A DNA stretch of 42,427 nucleotides. Source: Pleurotus ostreatus/Saccharomyces cerevisiae fusant. Its lineage: Eukaryota > Opisthokonta. The first letter of the stretch is position 1. Each line of letters starts with the position of its first letter. This document shows, piece after piece, positions 1 to 10,368 of the stretch. The notes under the pieces were generated by a model that saw only the letters and a list, made by a program, of their open reading frames with translations, did not search any database and had not been told where the DNA came from. The stretch spans positions 1 to 42,427 of the forward strand of contig JAMQCK010000185.1 in NCBI GenBank assembly GCA_024196135.1, in the 5' to 3' direction. The position numbers and the translations under genes were made by a program.

Positions 1-3000
1 TAGCCGCGCCGTCCTGAAGGTATCCAATTTCGGGTTCTCGCTGGCGCCGGAGCGCGTTTCGTCGCAGCATGCGGCACGTCGCCCCCACCACCAGCGCGTG
101 CACTCGACGCACACCCTCCCGCCTTTCACCCTCCTTCTCTTCCCTTCAAACAACCAATCACGTCCATTCAAACCGTTGAACCAACCACGTCCATCCAAAA
201 CGTCGAACCGGACTCGAACTCAAAACGTCAAAGAAACCAAACGCGACGCGAGAATCGAGAATCCAAACGCGACGCAAGAATTGAAAATCCAAACGCGACG
301 CGAGAATCGAAAATCCCGAACTCAACACAAGAAAAAAACACCCACTCACCCCTCCAATACGCCGCCGTCGTCCTCAGCGGCGTCCGCCACACGTACTTGT
401 AGGGCGGCGGGGTGCCGTCGGGGGCTGGGTTAGGTGTCAGTATTTTGCGTGGGGGGAGGCGGGGGGGGGGCGAGTGGGGCCAAAGGGAGGGGGGCGAGTG
501 GGGCCAAAGGGAGGGGGATGGAGCAGAGGGTGAGAGGGCGTATACGGGGCACCGAGGTCGACGGTGTAGACGGGGCGCCGAGGTCGACGGTGTAAACGGG
601 GCACCGAGGTCGACGGCGTCGAGGGCACGAGAACAAATGGTGTGCGATGGTGTGGGTAAAACATCAAGGAGTGGGTATAACATAAAGAAGAACACCACCC
701 ACCCGCCTTCGCCTCCACGAAAATCGGCGGGATGCTGATCCGCGCCGAGTGCAGGTTGCGGATCGTCTTCGTTTGGATGCTAGGGAGGAGAGCGGTTAGC
801 ATTGATTATACCATAGGCAAGCGACGGGAGGCGGAAAAAGCGGGTGAAGGAGGAGAGGGTGATGGGTTAGCGTTCGTAGAAGGGGGGTGAAGGAGGAGAG
901 GGTGAAGGAGGAGAGGGTGAAGGAGGAGAGGGTGAAGGAGAAGGAGGAGAGGGTGAAGGAGGAGCGGTCGATAAGCGGGTGAGGGAGGAGCGAGGGGAGG
1001 CCAGCGCGCTGGTGACCCTCGCGGAAGTAGCCTTCGCGCCACAGGCGGTAGCGACGCTCCACGCAGCGGTAGCCCACGAGCGGTAGCGACGCCCCACGCA
1101 GCGGTAGCGACGCCCTCGTGCCACGCAGCGGTAGCGACGCCCCACGCAGCGATAGCGACGAAGGCCGCCGCGCTAGCGCCAAGCGCCAGCGGCCAAATCA
1201 ACAACCAAAAACCCTCCCCTCGCACTCCAAAAACTCGTCTCTACTCCCCCGCCCCTTCAACCACCTCTCTTCCACCCCCAGCAACCAAACACCAAACAAC
1301 GCCTGCACCACTCCCACCACCTCCGCCTCACCCCCCTTCGCACTCCAAAACCCCATCCCCACTTCAACAACAACCATAACACACCAAACCAACAAAAAAA
1401 CCCCAAAACTCACTGCCACCCCACCGCGTCCTCCAAGCTCTGGAAGCCCTCGGGCCGGCCCGCGAGCAGCCCGTGCATGGCGGGGAGCGCGGGGAGGGCG
1501 TGGCCTGGGGGGAAGGGTTAGTTTTGTATGGGGGGATAGTTGATGTTAGGGAGGGTGGGGAAGGTGAGGGGTGGGAAGAGAGGGTAAGGGGTATAAGGGG
1601 GGTACGGAAGAGAGGGTGAGGGCGAGGGCGAAGGTGACGCGAGGGGATGGAGGTGGGAAGGGCGTGAGCGAAGAAGGGAAGGGAGGAGAAGCGAGGGGAC
1701 GTGAGGGAAGACGGGGGAAGGTAAAGCAAGGGAGGGCATGGGCGAGGGTGGAGGGAAGCGAGAAGGCACGGGGCGGCGCTCCCGCCAGGGAGAGCGGCCG
1801 CTCCTCTCCCTCTCCCTCTCCCTCTCCCTCGCCCTCTCCCTCGCCCCCTCCCCTCCCCCCTTCCCCTTCTCCTTCTCCCCTCGCCCTCATCCCGGAATAG
1901 CCCATCTCTCTACACCAAAACCGACTATAAAAAAACCCTACTCACCCTCCACCGCATCCAACACGCTCACGCCGATCAGGCGGTACTTTCTAGGGTGGGG
2001 GGCGTTAGCGTTGCCTGTTCTTTCTTCCATTTCCTGTTCTCGCCCCTTCACTCCTTCTCCCCTCTTCCCCTCCCCACCCCTCTCCCCATCACTCATCTCC
2101 CCCCCTTCGCTTCACCCCTTTCCACCCCGCCACCCTTCCTCCCCTCACCCGCCACTCATCACGCACATAACCATCCCTTTTCTCCGCAACAAAACAAACA
2201 TAAAACCCCATTCTCGCAAACGAATAAAGGTAACCAAAACCCACCTCGCCACCAACACCGGGCACGCGCGCGCCACGACCGAGCCGCCCATCGAGTGGCC
2301 GGTGAGCTGGGGGGAGGGGGGTTAGTTTAAGGTCGGGAAAGTTGATAAGTTAGTGAGAGGGGAGAAGGCGAGGGGTGAGGGAGGGGGGCGAGGGAGAGTG
2401 GGAAGGGAGGAGGGGCGAGGGGGAGAGGTGGGGGAGGTGGAGAGGAGAAGGGAAGGGGGAAAGGGCGAATGGGAGAAGGGAGGAGAGTGGGAGAAGGCGC
2501 ATCGAGACGCTACCCGCTTCAGGGGCGCGCCCGAGAGCCGTTTCGCCCTCCCCCGGACGGCGCAGCCAGCGCCAGCGATCATGGCAAATGATATGCGCGC
2601 GTCGACGCCGCCCTCAAGCAGGCGCGTTGGGGTGCCCTCGAGGCATGCGCCCCCTCGCCCTCCCCCGGACGGCGCAGCCAGCGCCAGCGATCATGGCAAA
2701 CAGCGTGCGCGAGTCGCAGATGCCCTTAAGGCAGGCGCGTCGGAGATGCCCTCGAGGCAAATCCGAAGTGCCCCCATGGCGCGCATAACGGCATCTCCAG
2801 CGCGCGCACAATGACATCTCCAACGCGCGCACAATGACGGAATGACGGAAATGGTGGGGCGGCGGGAGAAAGACGGGTGAACATGCATATGCGATGTGAA
2901 CATGCATATGCGGTGTGAACACGCATATGCGGTGTAAACACGCATACGCGGTGACAATATGCAGATGCGGGTGTGAATCCACTCACCAAAAACCCCGGCG

Positions 3001-6000
3001 CGCGCGCCGGGTCCGGGAACATGGTGGTGAGGAGCGCGACGAGGTCGTCGACGAGGGTGGTGATGGAGAGGTCTTGGGGTTCGTCTTCTGGCGATGGGGG
3101 TTGGGGCTCAGGTTGGATGAGGGAGGTGGTTTTACCTGGGTCGGGGGTTAGCTTTCTTCCGGAGTAGCACCGGGGAGACGAAGCGTAGGCGGACGTTGGG
3201 GCGGCCGCTCTCGCCCCCTCCACCCCTCCGCACCCCTCTCCCCTCTCACCCCTTCCTCTCTCTCTCGCCCCCTCCCCTCCACCCTCCCCCACCTCCGCAC
3301 CCCCTCCCCCTCTGCCCACCTCCCACCATCCTCCACTCCCACCTTCCCACCTCCGCCCCCTCTCTCGCCCCTCTACCCTCTCTCGCCCCTCTACCCTCTC
3401 CCTCCCCACCCTCTCCATCCACCCCCTCCCCCTTCCCCTCGATCCCCCACCTTTCCCATCGCCCCTCTCTCCCCCCCACCACTCTCCCCTTCTCCCGTTC
3501 CACTCCCTCCTCTCCCATCGCTCGTCGCCCCCACCCTCCACAACCCCCTCCCCCTTCCCTCCACACCCTCTCCAACACCCCCAACCTCAAAAAACAACCC
3601 CAACTCACCATGCCGCCGCGCATCCATCGCGAGCACGCCCAGCGCGCCGCGCGTGGTGGAGGTTATCTGGGTTAGGGGGGGTGGTTAGTGTTCGTTCGAC
3701 TTTATTTTGAAGTGAGAGGAGGCGGGGTGGGGTAGAGGTGAAGAGGGAGAGGAGCGAAGTAAGAAGGAGGTAAGCCACCCCTGCGGGGTGGGGCGGGGGA
3801 TGAATGAGGTAAGCCACCCCTGCGGGGTGGGGCGGGGAATATTTTGGCCACCCCTGCGGGGTGGGGAGGGAAGGGGGGGAAGGGGGAAGAGGGGGAATGA
3901 GGGTGGGGGGAGGGAGGAGAGAGGGGCGGGAGAGGGGAAGAAGGGGGAATATGTTGGCCACCCCTGCGGGGCGGGGAGGGAAGGGGGTGTAGGAGCAGGG
4001 GAAGGGGAAGGAGGGGAAGGGGGAAGAAGGAATTGAACGGGCGGATGGGTGAGGGGAGCCGCTAGACACTCCTTTTTGCCCTCTCGTCTCCAATCGCCCT
4101 CTCTCGCCCCTCGCCCTCTATCAAAGCCCTCGCGCCCCTTCGCCTCGCGCCCCTCCTCCCTCCCTGGCCCTCCCTCGCCCTCCCCTCGACTCCTCCGCGC
4201 GCACTCGCCCCCCTCTCCCTTTTCCACCCCCTTCGCACCCCGCCCACCCACCCTTCTCACCCTCCCCCTCCTCGCCCTCTCCTCTCCCCCCACGCTCTCG
4301 CACACGCCCAACCACTCCATCGCCCCTCTTCCACGCCGTACCACTCTCCCACCCCTCTCCCTCGTCCTTGAGACGGAGGCGAGCGACTCCACACTTAGGG
4401 CGAGTTCGCCGCAATTGAAAAACCTCATGCTGATAATCGAGAACGACTCTCGACAGAACACCGCTCTCGAAATCCCCTTGAATCAAAAGTAAACAAACTC
4501 GCCCACTCACCTCCCCCGCCAAACACGCGAAGCTGAGCCCGCTGTAGCCCGCGCCGTGGTGCGCGACGAGGAGGGAGTCCGCGTCCTCGTGGTGCGCGGC
4601 GAGGAGGGAGGCGGGGTCGGAGGGGGTCTGGTGGGAGGGTTAGTGAGCTCTCGTTTCAGACATACGAGCTCTCCTTTCAGATATACGAGCGAAGCCCGCC
4701 CTGACGGACGGGGAGCACCTCCTGCGAGGAAGAGACAGACTCGGGAACAGCGAGTCCGGGAAAGACTCGGGACAGGGATTATAGGAAGGGAGGGAAGGGC
4801 GAGCGGCAGCGAGTCCGGGAAAGACTCGGGATAGGGATTCTAGGAAGGGCGAGCGGTAGCGAGCTTGCGTGAAGACCCCAGCGAGCTTGCGTGAAAACCC
4901 CAGCGAGTCCGGGAAAGACTCGGGACAGGGATTATAGGAAGGGAGGGAAGGGCGAGCTCGCGTGAAGACCCCAGCGGAGGAGGCGAAGCAGCGGGGAGGG
5001 ATTCTAGGAAGGGAGGGAAGGGAGGAAAGGGAAGGGAGGGAAGGGAGGGAAGGGAGGGAAGGGAGAGGGATTCTAGGAAGGGAGGGAAGGGAGAGGGATT
5101 CTAGGAAGGGAGGGAAGACCCCAGCGGAGGAGGCGGGAGGCGAGAAAGGGGCGAGGGAAGGGAGGGAAGGGAGGGAAGGGAGGGAAGGGAGGGAAGGGAG
5201 GGAAGGGAGGGAAGGGAGGGAAGGGAGGGAAGGGATTCTAGGAAGGGAGGGAAGGGAGGGAGTGGTGCGCCCCGAAGGGCGTCAGGAGAGGGAAGGGAGG
5301 GACAGGGATTCTAGGAAGGCGTGAAGGGAAGGGCGAAGGAGGGAAGGGTGAAGGATGGGAAGGGCGCGGGGAGAGTGTGGATTAGTAGAGAAGAGTGGTG
5401 GGCGCATAGCGAGGGAAGAGTGGTGGGCGCATAGCGGAGAGGAAAGGGGGGCGCGCAACGACGCGTCGAGCATGTAGACAGCGTCATGCCAGGATGATGA
5501 AGACCAAACAAAAAGCTCACCCCCACCCCAGGCGCCGTATAACTCACCCCAGGCGCCGTATAATACACCCGCACGTCCAAGCCCCTATCTGGCAGCGGGA
5601 TCTGCGCGGACTCGGCGAAGTAGGGCGCGGCGGAGAGGGGGGCGTGGGCGGGGTTGGGTTTTCTTTCCTTATTTCTATTTATGTTGCGGGCGTTGGTGAG
5701 GGAATTGGCGGTTTGGTTGTGAGGGTTTAGGCGAGCGTTGAGGATGGATTGATGGGAGGGAGGTCTGGGGGGAGGATTAGTGTGGGGAGGTGAGAGAGGG
5801 GATGGGGGAAGGTGGGGAAGGGAAGAAGGAGCGGGAGGAAGGGAAGAAGGAGCGGAGAAGGAGCGGGAAAGGGGAGAAGGGGAACACAAAACGCACACCG
5901 CCGGCGGCCCCAGGCCACTCCTCGGCAGGTCGCCCAGGCCGTCTGTTTCGGCCTCTTCGTCGTCTGGGGGTGGTTGGGGTTAGCGTATATGCACAGTGAA

Positions 6001-6306
6001 GCGAATGCGATGATGGAAGGGGAAGACAGATACGTGATGGAGACGCAGGCACAGTGCAGCAAGAGGGAGGCGAGAAAGCGGGAGACAGGTGGAAACAGAA
6101 GACGAACACGCACCCTCCTCCTCGTACCCCGGCGCGCGCGTTACGAAGTCGCCGGCGAGGCCGAGCGGGTCGCCTCCGCCAAACACATGCGGGTCGCCTC
6201 CGCCAAACACATGCTCGCCCTCCTCCTCGCCCTCCATCGCGGGCGGCAGATCGGGCGGGAGCTTTGCGAGGCGGGCGCTCATGGCGCTGCGGTAGAGGTC
6301 GGACAT
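1..6306 (-). CDS. PPE1: Protein phosphatase methylesterase 1 (PPE1/PME-1), 3' end beyond window
   Basis: An alpha/beta-hydrolase that removes the methyl ester from the C-terminal leucine of the PP2A catalytic subunit. Exons (minus strand): 6306-6114, 5963-5897, 5662-5548, 4627-4511, 3666-3609, 3135-2987, 2306-2245, 1989-1946, 1504-1414, 779-703, 424-350; phases agree at every junction and give about 349 residues. Recognition comes from the N-terminus MSDLYRSAMSARLAKLPP, YFAES and VRVYYTAP, the oxyanion motif HHGAGYSGLSF (about 148-158), LAMDARRHG, the nucleophile elbow GHSMGGSV (Ser about 238), VSVLDAVEG, GRPEGFQSLEDAV, IRNLHSARIS and a YKYVWRT...YW block, all in the family order. The catalytic His lies beyond the left edge. 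An exon ending FRTARL may occupy the first 50-100 bases, but its acceptor and phase are unresolved. The exon 3 acceptor (GAAAG) is weak. Introns of 150-920 nt are abnormal for this genome. Confidence 0.88.
703..1504 (-). repeat. Low-complexity PPE1 intron 9 (780-1413) with flanking exons
   Basis: In transcript direction the intron begins with G/T/A-rich sequence (plus-strand C-rich, about 1200-1410). It then carries several tandem copies of a roughly 21-24 bp unit built on GCAGCGGTAGCGACGCC (about 1040-1160), and ends in a long pyrimidine tract (plus-strand GGAGGAGAGGGTGAA repeats, 885-965) before the acceptor. No coding potential was seen on either strand apart from repeat-derived frames. 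Confidence 0.75.
1505..1945 (-). repeat. PPE1 intron 8: polypurine then polypyrimidine
   Basis: Plus-strand 1800-1890 is almost pure pyrimidine (CCCTCT repeats) and 1515-1790 almost pure purine. Read as transcript, the donor half is purine-rich and the acceptor half pyrimidine-rich, so the two halves could pair with each other. Confidence 0.8.
2307..2986 (-). repeat. PPE1 intron 6 with exact 46-bp direct repeat and GTGAACATGCATATGCG repeats
   Basis: The segments 2543-2588 and 2655-2700 are identical over 46 bp. A GTG(A)ACATGCATATGCG-type unit of about 16 bp recurs about five times in 2878-2970. A purine-rich tract (2350-2510, plus strand) lies next to the acceptor. Confidence 0.8.
3667..4510 (-). 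repeat. PPE1 intron 4 with four copies of a GC hairpin
   Basis: The palindromic unit CCACCCCTGCGGGGTGG (7-bp stem, TGC loop) occurs near 3775, 3813 and 3848, with a variant near 3958 (GGGGCGG in place of GGGGTGG). The donor half of the intron (plus 4070-4360) is pyrimidine-rich on the plus strand and the acceptor half (plus 3700-4030) is purine-rich. Confidence 0.8.
4628..5547 (-). repeat. PPE1 intron 3: GGGAGGGAA microsatellite and CTCGGGA-CAGGGATTATAGGAAG repeats
   Basis: This is the longest PPE1 intron (920 nt). The plus strand is nearly all purine: AGGGAGGGA runs occupy about 5000-5260, interrupted by recurring GGGATTCTAGGAAG blocks. A larger repeat including GCGAGTCCGGGAAAGACTC appears several times in 4745-4930. 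The G-runs make quadruplex formation possible on the template strand. Confidence 0.85.
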
Positions 6307-6561
6307 GGGAGGGTGTGGGGTGGTTGAGGGTGAGGGTGAGGATGTGTGTGAGGGTGTGTGTGATGTGTGTGTGTGTGATGAGGGTGGTGCGGGGTGCGAG
6401 GTGAGGGTGAGGATGTGGGGAGTATGGAGTGCTAGCCGCGAGTGCTTGCGTCCTGGGTGATCGCGCCGATCGCGTCTTCTCGTGTATGGGACGTCTATCG
6501 CTCGTGGGCGGCGGACGCAGATGCGGATGGATCGTCAGCGACTGCCTCGGCCCGCCCGTGC

Positions 6562-6642
6562 GAGACGCGTGTCGTGACACGCGTCTCTATCGTGCGTCAC
6601 GCGATGCCTCGGACACGCGCAACACGATCGACACGCGTGTCG
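6562..6642. promoter_or_regulatory. Cluster of perfect dyads built on ACGCGT, upstream of PPE1
   Basis: Positions 6562-6587 form an inverted repeat with 12-bp arms and a 2-base centre, each arm containing ACGCGT. Positions 6629-6642 form a 14-bp perfect palindrome, CGACACGCGTGTCG. ACGCGT is the MluI cell-cycle-box core bound by MBF-type factors in fungi. The cluster lies about 260-340 bp before the PPE1 start codon and just before the tRNA gene. A regulatory role is inferred, not shown. Confidence 0.4.
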
Positions 6643-6690
6643 GAATTGACGCCGCGATCGATGGGTACGCGCACTCTGTCCTCCTCCCAC

Positions 6691-6781
6691 ACACCGGTGG
6701 TGAAGTGGTTATCATGCTTGCCTTCCACGACGCCCGTCGGTGAATCAGCAAGCGGCACGAGTTCGATTCTCGTCCGGTGTA
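6691..6781 (+). tRNA. tRNA-Gly (anticodon UCC) with intron of about 19 nt
   Basis: The acceptor stem ACACCGG (6691-6697) pairs with CCGGTGT (6774-6780), followed by discriminator A. The T arm ACGAG-TTCGATT-CTCGT is perfect. The anticodon stem GCTTGC pairs with GCAAGC, enclosing CTTCCA, an intron and A, so the anticodon is TCC, with the intron at the usual site after position 37. An A box (TGGTGAAGTGG) and a B box (GTTCGATTC) are present. Confidence 0.9.
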
Positions 6782-6789
6782 TTGAACAC

Positions 6790-6794
6790 TTTTT
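6790..6794 (+). terminator. RNA polymerase III T-tract terminator
   Basis: TTTTT begins 9 nt after the tRNA-Gly end, as expected for polymerase III. Confidence 0.75.
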
Positions 6795-6919
6795 GAGTTG
6801 TACTAGCAGTAACACTTTGGGTACTAGTGGTAACACCGTAATTCCGCACGGCAAGGACAAATGCCTGTGCGCCCTGCAGAAGTGCACGTACGCACTACAG
6901 AAGTGCATTCTCTTTCCTT

Positions 6920-7044
6920 CTGCCAAAGTAATGCTTGAGAAGATCTGCCAAAGTCATGCTTGGCCAGCTCTGCCAAAGTAATGCTTGGCCAGATCTGCCA
7001 AAGTAATGCTCGAGAAGATCTGCCAAAATAACGCTTGGGCAGAA
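6920..7044. repeat. Tandem repeat, 5 copies of a 25-bp unit
   Basis: The unit is CTGCCAAAGTAATGCTTG plus seven further bases that alternate between two versions (AGAAGAT-like and GCCAGAT-like). Five head-to-tail copies have a few substitutions each. Confidence 0.9.
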
Positions 7045-7109
7045 ACCCGCACGAATGCAGCCACGCAAACATGTCGGCGTCTCATCGAGCGCAGGGAAGC
7101 GATCTTCTC

Positions 7110-7235
7110 CCCTGACGCGCTCGTTGAACTCCACTTGTTGCTTGCGCTCGTCGAACTCGGCTTGTTGCTTGCATATGTTACACTCGGTTTGTTGCTTGCG
7201 TTCGTTGGACTCGGCTTGTTCGCTTGCGCTCGCGC
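7110..7235. repeat. Degenerate tandem repeat of about 33-36 bp (CTTGTTGCTTGC core)
   Basis: About three to four copies of a unit containing CTCGGCTTGTTGCTTGCG are seen. The open frames across it are repeat translations. Confidence 0.7.
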
Positions 7236-7496
7236 AGAGGCGAGAGCGGGTCGGAGGTGAGAGCGTCGAGCGAGTCAGAGGTGAAAGCGTTGCGCGAGAC
7301 GGAGGTGAGGGCGTCGAGCGAGTCGAGGAAGCAGGCGTGCTGGGGGGAAAGGTCATGGTAGGATGGGGAGCGGGAATCAAGGGCGAGTTGAGGGATGAGG
7401 GTAACGGGAGTGAGGGAGTGAGGGATGAGGGTAGCAGATGGTTTACCAGACTAGGTAGCGGGAGCGGGAATCAGGGCGAGTTGAGGGACGACGCCG

Positions 7497-7566
7497 GCAG
7501 CACCCGGTACGGGGATCGAACCCGGGGTTTAATACAGCGGCACGGGTTCGATTCCCGTTCGGTGTA
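7497..7566. pseudogene. Two opposed tRNA-like fragments
   Basis: Positions 7537-7566 match the 3' half of the tRNA-Gly at 6691: a perfect T arm ACGGG-TTCGATT-CCCGT followed by TCGGTGTA. The 5' half is missing. Positions 7501-7526 contain a tRNA T-arm-like sequence on the opposite strand (GGTTCGATCCCC) with one imperfect stem pair. Neither makes a complete cloverleaf, so these are tRNA relics or a tRNA-derived repeat. Confidence 0.6.
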
Positions 7567-7944
7567 CTCATGCTCTGAGCTTTCGTTTTTTCCACAACGC
7601 TCGCCCGACTTCGGCCTTGTGCACCAGCGGCGGTCTTCGGCCTCGTGCGCCAGGAACGCTCTTTCGCCGCATGTGCTCTACTCACCTGACTCTGCGCGTG
7701 CTCTACTCCCCTCTGCTCGGCAAGTCTAACTTCCGACGACTCTGCTCGGCCATTCGCCCACCTCCCTTCCCACCCTCCTCATCATCCCCCTATCCTCCAT
7801 CCTCTCCTCCCTCCTATCGTCCTCCCACCCCGCCCCCTCGAGCCGGATGTGGGTGGAGGGAAGAAATATGGGAAGGGGGAAGGAGGGAGGAGGGAGAGGG
7901 GAGGCGATATGCGGTGGAGGGAGGGAGGAGAGGAGGGAGAAGAG

Positions 7945-8475
7945 TGGACGACGAACCCTCGAGCCATCTCGCCGGACGACGGGGATCGAGTCGTCTCGCC
8001 GGACGACGAGTGTCATCGAGTCGGATCGTTGGACGACGAGCGTCGACTCGGCTCGTTGGACGATGAGCATCGAGTCGTCTCTTGGACGACAAGGCATCGA
8101 ATCGGCCTGTTGGACGACGAGCCCTCGAATCGGCTCGCCGGACGACGAGCGTCGAGGTCGAATCGTTGGACGACGAGTATCGGATCGTCTCGTTGGACGA
8201 CGAGCCATCGGATCAGCTCGCCGGACGACGAGCATCGACTCGGATAGTTGGACGAGGAGCATCATCGAGTCAAATCGTTGGACGAGGAGGCATGGATCGT
8301 CTCGTTGGACGACGAGCATCGAGTCGTCTCGCCGGACGACGAGCCCTCGAATGGTCTCGTTGGACGACGAGTATCGAGCTGTCACGAGCTCACTCGAGTC
8401 ATCGGATCGTTGGACGACGAGCCCTCGGCTCGCAGACGACGAGCATCGAGTCTGCTTCGAGGACGACGGGCGATG
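7945..8475. repeat. Degenerate tandem repeat of about 30 bp (GGACGACGAGCATCGAGTC)
   Basis: About 15-18 irregular copies of a unit containing TCGTTGGACGACGAGCATCGA occur, with units varying around 27-33 bp. Long open frames on both strands here encode only the repeat (SLDDEHRV-like or its antisense) and are not taken as genes. Confidence 0.85.
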
Positions 8476-9075
8476 AGATGAGATGAGCTCGACGGGCGAT
8501 GGGTCTGCTTCGAGCGCGAGGGGAGACGGGTCTGCTTCGAGGACGACGGGCGATGGGTCTGCCTCGAGGCCGACGTGCGCCAGCTCTGCCTCGAGCGCGA
8601 GGGGAGACGGGTCGGCTTCGAGCGCGAGGGGAGACGGAGCGCGGCGAGCCCGTACGGGCGACGGGTCTGCTTCGAGCCCTCCTCCCGGGCGACGGGTCTG
8701 TTTCGAGCCCTCCTCCCGGGCACCAGCTCTGATTCGACCTCGTACGCGCGACGGGCGATGGGCTGGAACGGGGTGCGACGCAAGACGGGTCTGATTCGAG
8801 CGCGAGGGGAGACGGGTCGGCTTCGAGGACGACGCGCGTCGGGTCTGCTTCGACCTAAAACGCGCATCCGACTCTGATACAAGCGCCGACTCTCGAGTGA
8901 GCTCGACGCTCGATGACACTCGAGTGAGCGCGACCTCGATGAAGCTCGGCGAGCTTGATACTCGAGAAAGCTCGAGCACGACGAGCGATGGGCTGAACTT
9001 GGCGAGCCCGACGCTCGAGGGAGCTCGACCTCGATGAAGCGCGGGGAGCCGACTCGAGGGCTAGCGCGGCGACTC
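8476..9075. repeat. Second repeat family (GACGGGTCTGCTTCGAG), then CTCGAGTGAGCTCGA repeats
   Basis: Units of GGAGACGGGTCTGCTTCGAGC recur through about 8500-8860. A different family built on ACTCGAGTGAGCTCGACGCTCGATG follows in 8880-9060. Both are GC-rich and non-coding in appearance. Confidence 0.75.
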
Positions 9076-9349
9076 TCCTGATCTCCCTCTCCCCTCCCTC
9101 CTCCCTCCTTCCCTCCACACCATATCCCCTCCTCTCCCACACCCTTTCTCCACTTCGCCCACCCACCCTCCCTCTTCCTCTACCCACACCCGGCTCGAGG
9201 GGGGAGGGAGGGTGGGCGAGCGGGGAGGATAGGGGATGATGAGGAGGGTGGCGAGGGAGGTGGGCGAATGGGTAGGACGAGGAGGGCGAGTGGTAGAAGG
9301 ATAGGGTAGGATGAGGAGAGAGATTGACTAGGTGGAGGCGGAGGCAATG

Positions 9350-9835
9350 TACAGTCGAAGTTGAACGCAGGTCCTCTACCAACGGGTCCTCCACCAAAGT
9401 CGAACGCAGGTCCTCCGTCACATTGATGGAATCAAGTCCTCCGTCAAAGTCGAACACAGGTCCTCCGCCAAAGTCGAACGCCGCATTTCGCCTGACTTCA
9501 CTCATGTTTTTCTTCAGCGAGCGAGATGAGAAGTCGCGCCTCGCCTGACTTCACTCGTCGCACCTCGCCTCGCCTGACTTCACTCGCCGCTCCTCGTCTG
9601 ACTTCACTCGCCGCACCTCGCCTGGCTTCACTCATTTTCTTTCTCCGGCGAGCGAGATGAGAAGTCGCCACTCGCCTGGCCGCATTCATTCATTTACCTT
9701 CTCGCAGCAGTCGTCTCTCTTCTCGCAGCAGCAGTCGTCTCCTCTTTTCCCGCAGATGTCTCCTCTCTTCTCGCAGCAGTTGTCTCTTTTCTCGCTGCGT
9801 TTATTTCTTTTTCGCAGCAGATGTCTCCTTAGCGG
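9350..9835. repeat. Three successive short tandem repeat families
   Basis: Units of AAAGTCGAACGCAGGTCCTCCG occur at about 9365-9480. Units of CGCCTGACTTCACTCGCCGC follow at about 9485-9680. TTCTCGCAGCAGTCGTCTC units follow at about 9698-9835. Copies are imperfect. Confidence 0.75.
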
Positions 9836-10368
9836 CGAGAGGAGGGAAGGCGAGCGGGATGAGTGCGGTGGGAGGGAAGGCGAGCGGGGTGCGAGGAGGT
9901 TAATTGCCGTGGGAGGGAAGTAGATCGCGATCAGTGAGAGGGAGGCGAGCGGGGTGAGAGGAGAGGAGTAAGGTGGGAGGAAAAGTCGAGCGCGCTCGGT
10001 GGGAGGGGAAGTCGAGCTGGGTGAGATGAGCGTGGAGCGTCTGCCGAGCTCGCAGCGAAGTCGAGGTTCAAGAAGCGGAAGTCGGAGTCGATGGTCAAGC
10101 TGAGTCGGGATTGAGAGTCAAGCAGCGAAGTCGGAGTCGAGAAGAGATTACGGTGAGTGACGACGGAGGGAAAACAGCAGTCAGTAGAGACGGAGGGAGA
10201 CGAGGTCTTCGATAGAGGGGTACGAGGCTTTCGATAGAAGGAGACGAGGTCTTCGGTGGGAAGGCGGGGAAGGCTTGTTTGGCACGGCACGCGACAGAGG
10301 CGCGGGAATTTCCGGATATCGCCGCCTGGTTGCGTGAAATCGACTTTATGCTCAGCGCTCAGCACTGC

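Noticed and set aside
7945..8475. CRISPR-like look of regularly spaced repeats
   Set aside because: Repeats are contiguous and degenerate without unique spacers, no cas genes are present, and the host is eukaryotic.
7726..8979. 417-codon open frame on the minus strand
   Set aside because: It is the translation of degenerate tandem repeats; other frames over the same repeats are also open, with no domain or splice evidence.
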